From the NCBI GenBank assembly GCA_003281635.1, contig QCBK01000008.1:1-62570 (forward strand): DNA of 62,570 nt. The letters run 5' to 3'. Positions 20,946-29,569 of this stretch are shown piece by piece. A model generated the notes under the pieces. It saw nothing but the letters and a program-made list of their open reading frames with translations, made no database searches and was not told the origin of the DNA. Numbering within the stretch: position 1 is the first letter of the stretch; each line of letters opens with the position of its first letter. The position numbers were made by a program, and so were the translations under genes. The stretch is from Prochlorococcus sp. AG-347-G22 (GTDB taxonomy: Bacteria > Cyanobacteriota > Cyanobacteriia > PCC-6307 > Cyanobiaceae).

Positions 20946-22370
20946 CTATCTTCCGCCAACAGTAATTGAATCAACCTTAATATGAGGTTGGCCAACAGTT
21001 ACGTTGACGCTTCCACTAATGGATCCACAGAATCCAGGAGCTAATTCGAGGTCATTTCCGCACATTGATATTTTTGGCATAACTTCTTTAGCCTCACCAA
21101 TTAAAGTTGCTCCCTTTACTGGATTAGTTAATTTTCCATTTTTAATAAGATATCCTTCTTCTACAGCAAAATTAAATTGTCCTGTAGCACCTACACTGCC
21201 ACCACCCATTGATTTGCAGTAAAGACCATCAGTAATACTATTGATTAAATCCTCTCTCGAGTGCTCACCTTTAGCTATATAAGTATTTCTCATTCGTGAA
21301 GCTGCAGCAAAAGAATAATTTTGTCTTCTCCCACTTCCTGTTCTTTTATGGCCAGTCCTTAATTCACCTGCCCTGTCGGATATGAATTTTTTTAAAATTC
21401 CATCTTTTATAAGAATTGATTTTTCGGGTTCCATACCTTCATCATCTACTGATAATGAACCAAAGGATCCTTCTGAAATTCCTTCATCTATTGCAGTTAC
21501 AGATTCATGTGCAATTTTTTCATTCAATTTATTCTCGAATGGTGTAGTTCCTCTTTCTATTTGTGTAGTTTCAAGTAAATGACCACAGGCTTCGTGGAAT
21601 ATAACTCCACCAAATTTATTAGCTAATACAACGGGCATTTGTCCTGCATCAACATAATCTGCATACAACATATTCATTGAACTTTCAAAGACATCATTGG
21701 CTGCTTGTTCGTGATCCCACAATCTGAATTCATTAGGCATTCCTGATGATCCAAATCTTCTACTACCACTAGATCTATATTGGGCATCACTAGCAATTAC
21801 GTTGAGTCCAACTGTTTGATGCAATCTAATATCAGAGACATAGGTACCATCGCTGGAGGCTATAATTACTTCTTGGAGATTTCTTGAGTAACTGCCTTTT
21901 CTAGTTATTATTTTGTTATTTTTTTTAAGAGATTCAGTGCTAAGTAATAGTTTTTCACCTATCTCATGAATCGATGGTACTTCATCAATCCATGTTTTCT
22001 TGGATAAACTATAATCCCTATGTTTATCTAAACCGTTAAATACTTCTCTTTTTTTGTTGTCTGTTATGTCTAACATCTCAACAGCCTGAGATACTGACCT
22101 CATCAATCCATGCTTTGTTAAATCATTTGTACTTACAAAGCCATCTTTTTTGTCTTTGAAGATTCTAATACCAGCACCCCTTCCAAATGATGGACTTACA
22201 CTTGTAATAAAATCTTCTTCAGCTAGAACACTCGAATTGTCAGTATTCTCAATAAATACTTCTACAAAATCGGCCCCAAGACCCATTCCATAGAAAATAA
22301 TTTCTTCTAATAAATTTTTATTGCAACTACCAAAAACGATTTCATTTGATTTGATTTGTGAAGAAAGCAT
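20946..22370 (-). CDS. tldD: TldD metalloprotease subunit
   Basis: 474 residues. TldD is the zinc-binding half of the TldD/TldE complex. The HExxxH motif is intact in GGVIFHEACGHLLETTQIER, and the glycine-rich C-terminal segments GGGSVGATGQFNF and GFCGSISGSVNVTVGQPHIK are typical. It starts with ATG and is followed by tldE 3 bases later and fmt after that, probably one transcript. It lies 30 bases downstream of acsF on the same strand, so read-through from acsF is possible. Confidence 0.93.
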   Translation of the reverse strand: MLSSQIKSNEIVFGSCNKNLLEEIIFYGMGLGADFVEVFIENTDNSSVLAEEDFITSVSPSFGRGAGIRIFKDKKDGFVSTNDLTKHGLMRSVSQAVEMLDITDNKKREVFNGLDKHRDYSLSKKTWIDEVPSIHEIGEKLLLSTESLKKNNKIITRKGSYSRNLQEVIIASSDGTYVSDIRLHQTVGLNVIASDAQYRSSGSRRFGSSGMPNEFRLWDHEQAANDVFESSMNMLYADYVDAGQMPVVLANKFGGVIFHEACGHLLETTQIERGTTPFENKLNEKIAHESVTAIDEGISEGSFGSLSVDDEGMEPEKSILIKDGILKKFISDRAGELRTGHKRTGSGRRQNYSFAAASRMRNTYIAKGEHSREDLINSITDGLYCKSMGGGSVGATGQFNFAVEEGYLIKNGKLTNPVKGATLIGEAKEVMPKISMCGNDLELAPGFCGSISGSVNVTVGQPHIKVDSITVGGR

Positions 22371-22400
22371 ATGAGTCTATAAATCTTCTCTGTGTAAAGA

Positions 22401-23576
22401 TTATCTAATCGAAGGTTGGAAATCTTTGCTATCAAGAGGTTTTAATAAGTATAGTCTTAATAACTGGTAACCGTTTGATAAATATTTAGGTAATTTTTTA
22501 AAAGTTTTAGATACTTTATTTCCATCACTACTGTTGGCGATATCGGAAAGAACCTTATTATTCTCTACTATTTTATCTAGTCGTCCATAAAAAGATTTAT
22601 CATAAACGTCCATAACTACAGGGAAAACTCTAGCTGCAGTTTCATTTGTTTTATTAATGACAAACTGGTCGTAATCTCTGGCATCTAAACCTAATGAATT
22701 GTAGAAATCTTTTTTAACTCCCAAATCCCTTGCATACATAGTTGCAAATACAGCGAGTAGGAAAAACCTTGACCATAATTTGGATGTTAATGGTAGATTG
22801 TTCAAAAAGTATCTAAATCTATGGAAATAGTCAAATATTGGGTGTGTAAAGGTAGAGCCACCTATAGTAATTTTTTGGCTTAATGATTTTACGGTACGTG
22901 GTTGTGCTTTCATCAATGCGTCAAAGAAATCTCCATGCCTATTTTCATCTTGACACCAATTCTCAAAGTAATTAAATAGTGGAAAAATCTTGCTATCTGG
23001 GTTCTTTTCGAGATGCCTATAAATTGCTATATATCTCCAATATCCTATTTTTTCGGATAAATAAGTGGCGTAAAAAATACTTCTTGGTGGGAAATAAGTA
23101 TAATCTTTATTGGCTGTTAAAAATCCTAAATCTAACTGTAGTCCAAAGTCACTCATTGATTTATTCAAAAAACCTGCATGTCTTGCTTCATCTCTTGCCA
23201 TATGAGCAAAACATTCAGCAAGAAGAGGGTTTTTGACTTTAATCCTCTTGCTAAGTTCCTTGTAAAGTAAAAAACCTGAGAATTCTGAAGTACAACTTCC
23301 TTCGAGAAAATCAACAAAGAGCTCTCTTGTCTCAGGATCTAATTTTTCTGCAGCGCCTTCAAATTCACTATTCCTTACAAAATGATGTCTATTGTAATCT
23401 TTCCTAAATTCTTCACATATAGCTTCCAATTCCTCCTCATTTATTGATAAATCCATATTTTCCATTGCCTCAAAGTCTGTTGTATAAAATCTTGGAGACA
23501 AAATTGTTTCTTTTGCTGGTATCTTCCCATTGTTAATATCTTTTTTATTTTTTGATTCAACAGTTGATTGAGCCAT
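22401..23576 (-). CDS. acsF: Mg-protoporphyrin IX monomethyl ester oxidative cyclase
   Basis: AcsF (ChlE, CycI) forms the fifth ring of chlorophyll aerobically, giving protochlorophyllide. The 391-residue length is normal for the oxygen-dependent enzyme. Diiron ligands are seen as two ExxH-type motifs: [13 protein letters not shown] and [13 protein letters not shown], with further acidic residues in [18 protein letters not shown]. The ATG start is about 80 bases from the next upstream gene, leaving room for its own promoter. With chlH it gives the window two steps of the same branch. Confidence 0.97.
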   Translation of the reverse strand: MAQSTVESKNKKDINNGKIPAKETILSPRFYTTDFEAMENMDLSINEEELEAICEEFRKDYNRHHFVRNSEFEGAAEKLDPETRELFVDFLEGSCTSEFSGFLLYKELSKRIKVKNPLLAECFAHMARDEARHAGFLNKSMSDFGLQLDLGFLTANKDYTYFPPRSIFYATYLSEKIGYWRYIAIYRHLEKNPDSKIFPLFNYFENWCQDENRHGDFFDALMKAQPRTVKSLSQKITIGGSTFTHPIFDYFHRFRYFLNNLPLTSKLWSRFFLLAVFATMYARDLGVKKDFYNSLGLDARDYDQFVINKTNETAARVFPVVMDVYDKSFYGRLDKIVENNKVLSDIANSSDGNKVSKTFKKLPKYLSNGYQLLRLYLLKPLDSKDFQPSIR

Positions 23577-23656
23577 CTTTTATTTTATTTATTAATACTA
23601 TTATTTACTATGATTTGTATTTTCGAGGGAAAAGTTAACTTGGTGTTATTGTTTTT

Positions 23657-24196
23657 TTAATTAACTCCAATTAACTTTTGCCCATTCAATCTTTGAAGTA
23701 CTCTTGAAATAATTAATTTTAGGGTAATTCTTTTTTCGTCAATAAGAAAAGATTCGATAATACTGGGTTTTTGATTAGGTTTTGATAAAGAAATACTTTT
23801 TAATGAACTAATGTCATCTTTCTCAAAGGATAGCCAAAAGTTACATGTATCTTTAATTTCACAATTTATTACCCAACATTTATCTCCAGCAATAGGTCTA
23901 TTAGTGTTTGTGAGGTTAATGTTGTTTATTTCTAATCCTCTTTGATTAATTTCATCTGTAAGTTCAGGAATTAGATGTATGTTAATAAATTCTTGGAAAG
24001 GCTTTTTCTCTACTGGGAGTTCTTTTTTTGGTTTGGTAATAGGTTTGTCGACAGTATCAATTTCATTTTTTTTAACAGCTTTAGATGCAGAATTACTTTC
24101 AGAATTGCCATTATTTATTTCCTCAGTGTTTGAATTTTTGGTGTTGGTAGATATTTCTTTATTAACTTCATTATTTTTGTCTGTATTTTCTTCCAT
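23657..24196 (-). CDS. DUF2996 protein, LPA3-like photosystem II assembly candidate
   Basis: 179 residues in two parts. The first ~60 are low complexity (Glu, Asn, Ser, Lys). The rest is the DUF2996 domain: PFQEFINIHLIPELTDEINQ, a middle with PIAGDKCWVINCE, and the closing SFLIDEKRITLKLIISRVLQ RLNGQK region (split here by a space). Plant relatives include LPA3, needed for photosystem II assembly; transfer of that role is inference. Like acsF it reads on the minus strand, 80 bases upstream of it. Confidence 0.8.
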   Translation of the reverse strand: MEENTDKNNEVNKEISTNTKNSNTEEINNGNSESNSASKAVKKNEIDTVDKPITKPKKELPVEKKPFQEFINIHLIPELTDEINQRGLEINNINLTNTNRPIAGDKCWVINCEIKDTCNFWLSFEKDDISSLKSISLSKPNQKPSIIESFLIDEKRITLKLIISRVLQRLNGQKLIGVN

Positions 24197-24255
24197 AAAA
24201 AAAAACTATCTGATTCATTATAAATTAAAAAAACATTTTTTAATTAATTAATTTT

Positions 24256-24696
24256 TTACCAATCATTATCCGTGTTATCCCAGTCATCTTTATTGTCTGG
24301 ATTTGAATAATTTATATCTTTTTTTAAATTATTATCATTCATATCTTTGACTACTCTGTAATTAACAGAAATTGTTGGTTGAGTTTCCCTAATATCCCTT
24401 TGTGGTGGCATCTCAACGTTTGGTTCCATATCTTCCTCATTATGAGAAACAAAATCATCTTCAACATTATCCAATGTTTTTTTTCTGACACTAGTACTAG
24501 TAATTGTTGTATTCATTAAAGTGCTCATAAATAAACCAGAAAAAAACGAAATACTGATTAACTTACCTATGCTTACTTCTTGGAGAGTCCATTTAAAGTA
24601 TCTAAATGAAGTCTTCTGATTATTATTTGTATATAATAAAATTTGGAAAATAATTATAAAAATAAGAGTTAATAAAAAATATTTTTTTTTAAACAT
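24256..24696 (-). CDS. LapA/DUF1049-like membrane protein
   Basis: 146 residues: two N-terminal membrane helices (about residues 6-24 and 43-65) joined by the loop FRYFKWTLQEVSIGKLI, then an acidic hydrophilic tail ending in Asp/Asn/Trp repeats. The loop and second helix (EVSIGKLISISFFSGLF) resemble the LapA domain (DUF1049) of lipopolysaccharide assembly proteins; cyanobacterial versions have no proven role. It lies between the RNB protein and the DUF2996 gene on the same strand. Confidence 0.7.
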   Translation of the reverse strand: MFKKKYFLLTLIFIIIFQILLYTNNNQKTSFRYFKWTLQEVSIGKLISISFFSGLFMSTLMNTTITSTSVRKKTLDNVEDDFVSHNEEDMEPNVEMPPQRDIRETQPTISVNYRVVKDMNDNNLKKDINYSNPDNKDDWDNTDNDW

Positions 24697-24736
24697 AATC
24701 CTAAAAAGTTATCTCAAATTTTTTGTGAATAGTTAT

Positions 24737-26959
24737 TTATGTTAATTCTAAATCAATTTGATATTTAAGAATATCCACTTTTATGATTTTTACTTCTATT
24801 GGATCTCCAACTTTATATGATTTTTTAGATTTTCTTCCAATCAATAGATTTTGCCTTGATCTATATTCATACCAATCATTATTAAGAGTGCTGACGTGTA
24901 CTAAACCCTCTACATTTAGTTCTGATATCTCAACAAAGAAACCATATGTTTGCACTGATAATATAAAACCACTATAAACATTACCTAGTAATTTTTCTGC
25001 TTTTCTCACTTTTTTAATATTTATCATATTAGATTTATATTGATTAACTTTGCACTTGGATTCATTAAGTTTATCTATTACAAACTTATTAAATAATGTT
25101 TCTAGATTCTTTGAAATTGATGAATTAAATATATCCCAATTTACAAAGTCTAATGAACTACTTTCCGATATATTGATTGCATTAATGTTAGTTTTCCTTG
25201 TTTTCTTACCGTTTATTATCATATTAAAAATACAGTACTGGTTTATAAGATTAGTGATGTCAAATCCAGGTATTGTCCATGGAGAAATAAATAATTTTTC
25301 TGATTCATCATTATCAGAATTATTAGATATCAAAATTATTTCATTGTCCTTAAATTCATTAATTAGAAGTTTATGTAAGATTCTTTTTTTATTATCGTCG
25401 CCACATAATTTAATTACTTGACTAAATGTCAAATTGCCATCTTCATTAAGCTCAATATCACTATCAATAAATTCTGAATATTTGATGATTTCATTTGCAT
25501 TAACGTAATCTATCCCATTTGAGATGTATCCTGCACTTTTTAATCCATATTGATTTGAATGTTTGAACCATATTAAATTAGCTTCGTATAATATTGGTGA
25601 AAGATAAGTTTGGCAATCTTCTTTATTTAGTGATTCAAAATACCCTTTTGAATGTTCAGCTGGATTATGAATAAAAAATTCTTCTAGTGCTTCTATTTTA
25701 TTACGAGGCGCAGGGATTTCAACTTTACCCTCCAAAAGATGTTGTTGTCTGAATGAAGATGAAATTTCCAGTATTTTATCTAAATCTTCTATATATTCCT
25801 TTATAGGTTTTAATATTCGAGAGGTTATTCTTGTTTTACTTTTTCTAGATAGAAGCGCGTCAGTATGGTCGCTTCCAACGATAAGAGCGCATCTTACTAA
25901 AGTAAGATGAAATGACCAATCAGTTATTTTATTATCGCTATTTAAATGTAAACAAAGGCTTATTGCTTCATTCTTTTCACCAGATTTAAATTCAGAATTA
26001 TTTGTTATGGCTTCACTAAGGTAGTTTTGCCAATCATTTAACAGGGGTAATGATTCAAAAGCTTTAAATAATATTTCTAGAGATTTTTTACTATTTAGAT
26101 CTACTCTTTCTGCAAGATTATTTGTATGTATCCATAATTTAGTACTTTTATTTTCTCCGTGCTCTATTTGAATCATTGGAAGCATTGGAGAATTATTAGA
26201 TTTCCAACTTTTGAATAAATAAGAGTTTCTTCCTGTAAGGTCTATTCTCTCCCTCTTTTCTATTTTTTTTGATTCAATATGATTTAAATTGTATGATTTG
26301 ACGATATTGCTTTTAGATAAAACAAAGTCAGTATCATACTCCTCGTTATTGTTTAGTTTTAGTTCTTGTATCACATGACCTAGTCCTTCTTCTTGACCAA
26401 TGGGAAATCTATCAATCTCAACTTTTACTATATTCTTATTTTCTGGTATGAAAGTGTATTTTTTATTATCTTTTGGAAGTTTAATTTTGGAAAGGATCCT
26501 ATCGTCTATGGGGATTGCATATACATCATTGTTTATTATTTCTACTTTAGAAAGAAGTATTTGATTTGATCTTTCAAGAATACAATCAACTATTCCTTCA
26601 GGTGATCTTCTTCTATATCCCTCTTTTATTATCCTTACTAAAACTTTATCTCCATTCCATGCATAGTTAAGTAGATTTTCTTTAATGTAGATATCTTCTT
26701 TGTCTTTTCCTCTTACAGCAAAGCAATAGCCTTTGCTACTACATCTTATTTTGGCGACAAGATGATCATTATCCTTTATGCAAGTATATTCATCATTTTC
26801 ATTTTTATTAATTATTTCAAGTTTTTCTAGAGCTGTTAAAGCAATATCTAATTTATCCTTATCAGATTTCTTTGTAATTTTTAATAATCTGCATAATTTT
26901 TTATATTCTAATCCTTCTGACTGATTAAGATTATCAATTATTGAAGATGATGTGAACAT
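24737..26959 (-). CDS. RNase R-like protein with a lost catalytic site
   Basis: 740 residues with RNase R architecture: a winged-helix-like N-terminus (to ~50), cold-shock-type RNA-binding region (~65-200), RNB-fold region (~235-590) and a C-terminal S1 domain (657-740, GNVYSGFILSVQTYGFFVEI). In active enzymes RxDLxx is followed by the metal-binding Asp cluster ending DDA; here residues 238-260 read RIDLTGRNSYLFKSW then NSPML, with no Asp cluster. The later TSPxRRY motif is replaced by SPWTIPGF (559-566). Length, frame and RNA-binding ends are intact, so this looks like a kept gene with a non-nuclease role. A catalytically intact short RNB protein is at 41583-42767. Confidence 0.85.
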   Translation of the reverse strand: MFTSSSIIDNLNQSEGLEYKKLCRLLKITKKSDKDKLDIALTALEKLEIINKNENDEYTCIKDNDHLVAKIRCSSKGYCFAVRGKDKEDIYIKENLLNYAWNGDKVLVRIIKEGYRRRSPEGIVDCILERSNQILLSKVEIINNDVYAIPIDDRILSKIKLPKDNKKYTFIPENKNIVKVEIDRFPIGQEEGLGHVIQELKLNNNEEYDTDFVLSKSNIVKSYNLNHIESKKIEKRERIDLTGRNSYLFKSWKSNNSPMLPMIQIEHGENKSTKLWIHTNNLAERVDLNSKKSLEILFKAFESLPLLNDWQNYLSEAITNNSEFKSGEKNEAISLCLHLNSDNKITDWSFHLTLVRCALIVGSDHTDALLSRKSKTRITSRILKPIKEYIEDLDKILEISSSFRQQHLLEGKVEIPAPRNKIEALEEFFIHNPAEHSKGYFESLNKEDCQTYLSPILYEANLIWFKHSNQYGLKSAGYISNGIDYVNANEIIKYSEFIDSDIELNEDGNLTFSQVIKLCGDDNKKRILHKLLINEFKDNEIILISNNSDNDESEKLFISPWTIPGFDITNLINQYCIFNMIINGKKTRKTNINAINISESSSLDFVNWDIFNSSISKNLETLFNKFVIDKLNESKCKVNQYKSNMINIKKVRKAEKLLGNVYSGFILSVQTYGFFVEISELNVEGLVHVSTLNNDWYEYRSRQNLLIGRKSKKSYKVGDPIEVKIIKVDILKYQIDLELT

Positions 26960-27031
26960 GATCTAAATGAAATTATTAATTAATTTAGGGGTATACACTT
27001 CATTATTACACCTTATTATCCAAGCTTAAAA

Positions 27032-27343
27032 CTAATTATTTTCTTTCTCTTCTTTTTCTTCTTTTTCGATGGTGAAAGAGTTAATAAAAAGCCTTATACC
27101 AATGATGAAAAATGTAATGGAAGCTATTGACTTAAGAACTACTTCGGGTAAAAAACTTGAAATAGAACCACCTGTTAAAGCTCCTAGTAAACTTGCAAAA
27201 ACAAGTGCTGAAGAAGATCCTAAAAAAACTGCTAATGGTTTATTTGAAGTGCCACTTATAGTTAAAGTAGCTAGTTGAGTTTTGTCACCTAATTCAGCTA
27301 TGAAAACGGTTAGAAATGTTGATAGTAATAAACTTAAAACCAT
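27032..27343 (-). CDS. Mnx/GDT1 (UPF0016) manganese exporter, half-protein 2
   Basis: 103 residues with three predicted helices and one signature motif, FIAELGDKTQLATL. UPF0016 proteins (plant GDT1/PAM71, human TMEM165, cyanobacterial Mnx) normally carry two copies of ExGD(K/R)(T/S) in one chain and move Mn out of the cytosol. Here the two halves are separate genes: the stop codon of the first (TAA) is directly followed by the ATG of this one. The C-terminus is a short Glu/Lys run. The likely product is a heterodimer that protects against Mn overload or supplies Mn to photosystem II. Confidence 0.87.
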   Translation of the reverse strand: MVLSLLLSTFLTVFIAELGDKTQLATLTISGTSNKPLAVFLGSSSALVFASLLGALTGGSISSFLPEVVLKSIASITFFIIGIRLFINSFTIEKEEKEEKENN

Positions 27344-27670
27344 TTAAAAATAATTTTTGAATGTTTCATAAGCTAAAAATATACTTATAAATATCATTAA
27401 AGTACCAGTAGATAAAGCAAATTTTCTAGGAGATATTTTTTTTGATACCCATTTACCAATAAGAACTCCTACTATGCTAGAACTTATTAATGCTAGAGAA
27501 CTTCCAAGAAAAACAACTATTGGCCTACCCGATTCGGCAGAAAGCATTAATGTTGCTATTTGAGTTTTATCGCCAAGTTCAGCAATAAAAATTGTTGTAA
27601 AAGTCGTTATAAATATTGAAAAAAAACTTTTTTCTAAATTGTTTTCTTTTTTTTCTAATTTACTATTCAT
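27344..27670 (-). CDS. Mnx/GDT1 (UPF0016) manganese exporter, half-protein 1
   Basis: 108 residues, homologous to the next gene downstream, with the motif FIAELGDKTQIATL in the first helix and VFLGSSLALISSSIVGVLIG in the second. Its start overlaps the stop of the YkgJ-like gene by 4 bases, and its stop abuts the ATG of the second half, so all three are probably translated from one mRNA. The motif pair suggests cation/proton exchange. A role in Mn handling is inferred from the family. Confidence 0.87.
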   Translation of the reverse strand: MNSKLEKKENNLEKSFFSIFITTFTTIFIAELGDKTQIATLMLSAESGRPIVVFLGSSLALISSSIVGVLIGKWVSKKISPRKFALSTGTLMIFISIFLAYETFKNYF

Positions 27671-28014
27671 TTTCCTGAAACAGCAATTCTAAAAGATTTC
27701 ATTTCTTTACTTTGGTATCCATAATTTGATGAAATATGTTGTTTGCAGCAATCTATCAAAAATTTATCACCAGATTTCAAATATCCTTTAAATGAAGTTG
27801 AAAATTCACTTACACGGCAAAAATGTGGTCTGGTTTCATAAATTAAGCATTTTTTATTTTCTCTGTCCAGGTTTTTACACCAACCGTCTTTAGCCGTCAT
27901 CGAATTTATCAAAGCTATATCTTCTTTGTTAAGTTTGTTAGCCAAATCGCTTCTTTCGTTCAAGTCGAATTTACAACAAGCTCCACAATTTTCTATACAT
28001 GTCCATGATTTCAT
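27667..28014 (-). CDS. YkgJ-family cysteine cluster protein
   Basis: 115 residues carrying the family's cysteine pattern: CIENCGACCKF near the N-terminus, then WCKNLDRENKKCLIYETRPHFC and a CC pair near residue 89. YkgJ proteins are thought to bind a Zn or Fe ion or Fe-S cluster through these cysteines; the biochemical role is unknown. The stop overlaps the start of the first Mnx half. It is divergent from psb30, about 80 bases apart. Confidence 0.85.
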   Translation of the reverse strand: MKSWTCIENCGACCKFDLNERSDLANKLNKEDIALINSMTAKDGWCKNLDRENKKCLIYETRPHFCRVSEFSTSFKGYLKSGDKFLIDCCKQHISSNYGYQSKEMKSFRIAVSGK

Positions 28015-28096
28015 AATTTAATTCAATCTTGTAACTTATCAGTACAGTTTCATCATTTATTTGTAAAAATAGTATCACAAAACATATTCATTAATC

Positions 28097-28174
28097 ATGG
28101 CAACACTTATTCCTTTGGCTGTAGTTGCGTTAGCAGGACCAGCAATAATTGCTCTTGTTTTTTACCGCAAATAA
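28097..28174 (+). CDS. psb30: photosystem II protein Psb30 (Ycf12)
   Basis: This is a 25-residue single-helix protein: MATLIPLAVVALAGP then AIIALVFYRK. The core AGPxxIxLxxxR matches Psb30/Ycf12, a peripheral one-helix subunit of photosystem II near cytochrome b559. Other cyanobacterial versions are longer (about 33-46 residues), so this is a short form. It lies beside the Mn transporter genes on the opposite strand and 12 bases before the HAD gene. It is too short to stand on coding statistics; the call rests on the motif, ATG start and clean stop. Confidence 0.75.
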   Translation: MATLIPLAVVALAGPAIIALVFYRK

Positions 28175-28186
28175 AAGAAATTCTTT

Positions 28187-28951
28187 TTGGTGACTTATCT
28201 GGAGGGTGTTTATTGGGATTTAGATGGGACCATCGCAAATACAGAATTAGAGGCCCATTTACCTGCTTTTAATAATGCTTTTAATGACCTTGGCATTGAT
28301 TGGAATTGGGATACTAATACTTACATAAAACTTCTGAAGATAAATGGGGGCAAAAATAGGATTGCTTATTACGCTAAATATAATAATGATAATTTCTCAG
28401 AAGATTTAATTCTCAAAATTCATGAAACAAAGCAGTTTCATTATTTAGAAATTATAAAAAAAAATTACGTTAGTTTGAAAACTGGTGTTTTTAGATTAAT
28501 AAATGAATTACATAGAAAAAAAGTAAGACAATTTATTGTTACTTCAAGTTCAAGAATTCAAGCCAATCTTCTTGTTGATTATCTTTTTAATGGCTTGAAC
28601 CCTTTTGAGTTCATTATTTCAAGCGAAGACGTTGAATTAAAGAAACCAAATCCATTACCATATTTAAAGGCTGTCCAATTAAGTGGTATAAACAAAAACA
28701 ACTCAATTGTTTTTGAAGACTCTAATCCAGGATTAAAATCTTCCTTGGCAGCTAACTTGCCAACAATTTTTGTTCCTTCAAATATCCCAATTGTTCTTGA
28801 GGAAAATATTAAATTAGATTGTATTTTAGACAGTCTTGGTGATCAGAATAATGTGGCAAATGTAATCAAAGGCCCTAAACTAAAAAAATCATACATTGAC
28901 TATAACTTTCTAAGTGATTATTTAGTATCTTTTAGTAATGCAAAAAACTAA
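28187..28951 (+). CDS. HAD-family phosphatase, CbbY-like
   Basis: 254 residues. HAD motifs are visible: GVYWDLDGTIANTELEAH (motif I, nucleophile Asp in DLDGT), FIVTSSSRIQ (motif II Ser/Thr), Lys in ELKKPNPLPYLKA, and IVFEDSNPGLKSSLAA (motif IV). CbbY-like members hydrolyse sugar phosphates such as xylulose-1,5-bisphosphate, an inhibitor of Rubisco; substrate here is inferred. The start is TTG at 28187 or GTG one codon later. The last 14 bases overlap ycf20. Confidence 0.85.
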   Translation: MVTYLEGVYWDLDGTIANTELEAHLPAFNNAFNDLGIDWNWDTNTYIKLLKINGGKNRIAYYAKYNNDNFSEDLILKIHETKQFHYLEIIKKNYVSLKTGVFRLINELHRKKVRQFIVTSSSRIQANLLVDYLFNGLNPFEFIISSEDVELKKPNPLPYLKAVQLSGINKNNSIVFEDSNPGLKSSLAANLPTIFVPSNIPIVLEENIKLDCILDSLGDQNNVANVIKGPKLKKSYIDYNFLSDYLVSFSNAKN

Positions 28952-29264
28952 TTTTTCAAGAATTACCTACCAGTTAAATAATTTATTTTTTGGTTTTCTA
29001 AGTGATACTTGGAGAACAAAATCTATTGGTCTAATTTCTGTTTTGACAGGTTATTTTTTGTTCGCAAATTTTATTACAAAATTTATATCTGAAGGTAAAA
29101 ATGAGTTAATAATGGTCCCAATAATCATTATTTTTATTGAAATCATTATAAGAATTAAACCTGCCGCAAGTTCAAAGTTTTATTATCTATGGACCGTAGT
29201 TGATAAATTAAGAATTGGTGCAATTTATGCCGTTATACTTGAAGCATTTAAATTAGGATCTTAA
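28938..29264 (+). CDS. ycf20: Ycf20-like (DUF565) membrane protein
   Basis: 108 residues: a soluble N-terminus with NLFFGFLSDTWRTKSIGLIS, two membrane helices around residues 30-50 and 58-73, and the closing segment GAIYAVILEAFKLGS, which is the hallmark C-terminus of Ycf20. In the green alga Chlamydomonas Ycf20 relates to non-photochemical quenching; the cyanobacterial role is open. It starts inside the end of the HAD gene (14-base overlap), so the two are coupled. Convergent rpmF ends 3 bases away. Confidence 0.85.
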   Translation: MQKTNFSRITYQLNNLFFGFLSDTWRTKSIGLISVLTGYFLFANFITKFISEGKNELIMVPIIIIFIEIIIRIKPAASSKFYYLWTVVDKLRIGAIYAVILEAFKLGS

Positions 29265-29267
29265 AAG

Positions 29268-29438
29268 CTACTCTTCTTCTTCTTCCTCAATAGGATAAAC
29301 AAATCCTTGAGCTTTCCCAGTTAAAACTGATTTACCTAAAGATATAGCTTTTTGAGCTGCTATTGCTGCTTTTCCTTTCCAAACAGCGTGCCTTTGGTTC
29401 CTTTTGCTCTTTGATTTTTTCTTCTTTGGTACAGCCAT
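29268..29438 (-). CDS. rpmF: 50S ribosomal protein L32
   Basis: 56 residues. The N-terminus [20 protein letters not shown] is a standard cyanobacterial L32 start, followed by [20 protein letters not shown] and an acidic end of six glutamates. The zinc-binding cysteines found in some bacterial L32 proteins are absent, as usual for cyanobacteria. It is a single gene convergent with ycf20 and about 130 bases from the divergent FtsH homologue. Confidence 0.95.
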   Translation of the reverse strand: MAVPKKKKSKSKRNQRHAVWKGKAAIAAQKAISLGKSVLTGKAQGFVYPIEEEEEE

Positions 29439-29569
29439 TCTGTTTCTTTATTTCCATATAATAATATAACCTTTAACTGGTTATCTCCAAAACTTTTTAG
29501 TATATTTTGTTTATATACGTCAATTTTTTAAATAAGCATATATGCTTTATTAATCACTTATAAAGATTA

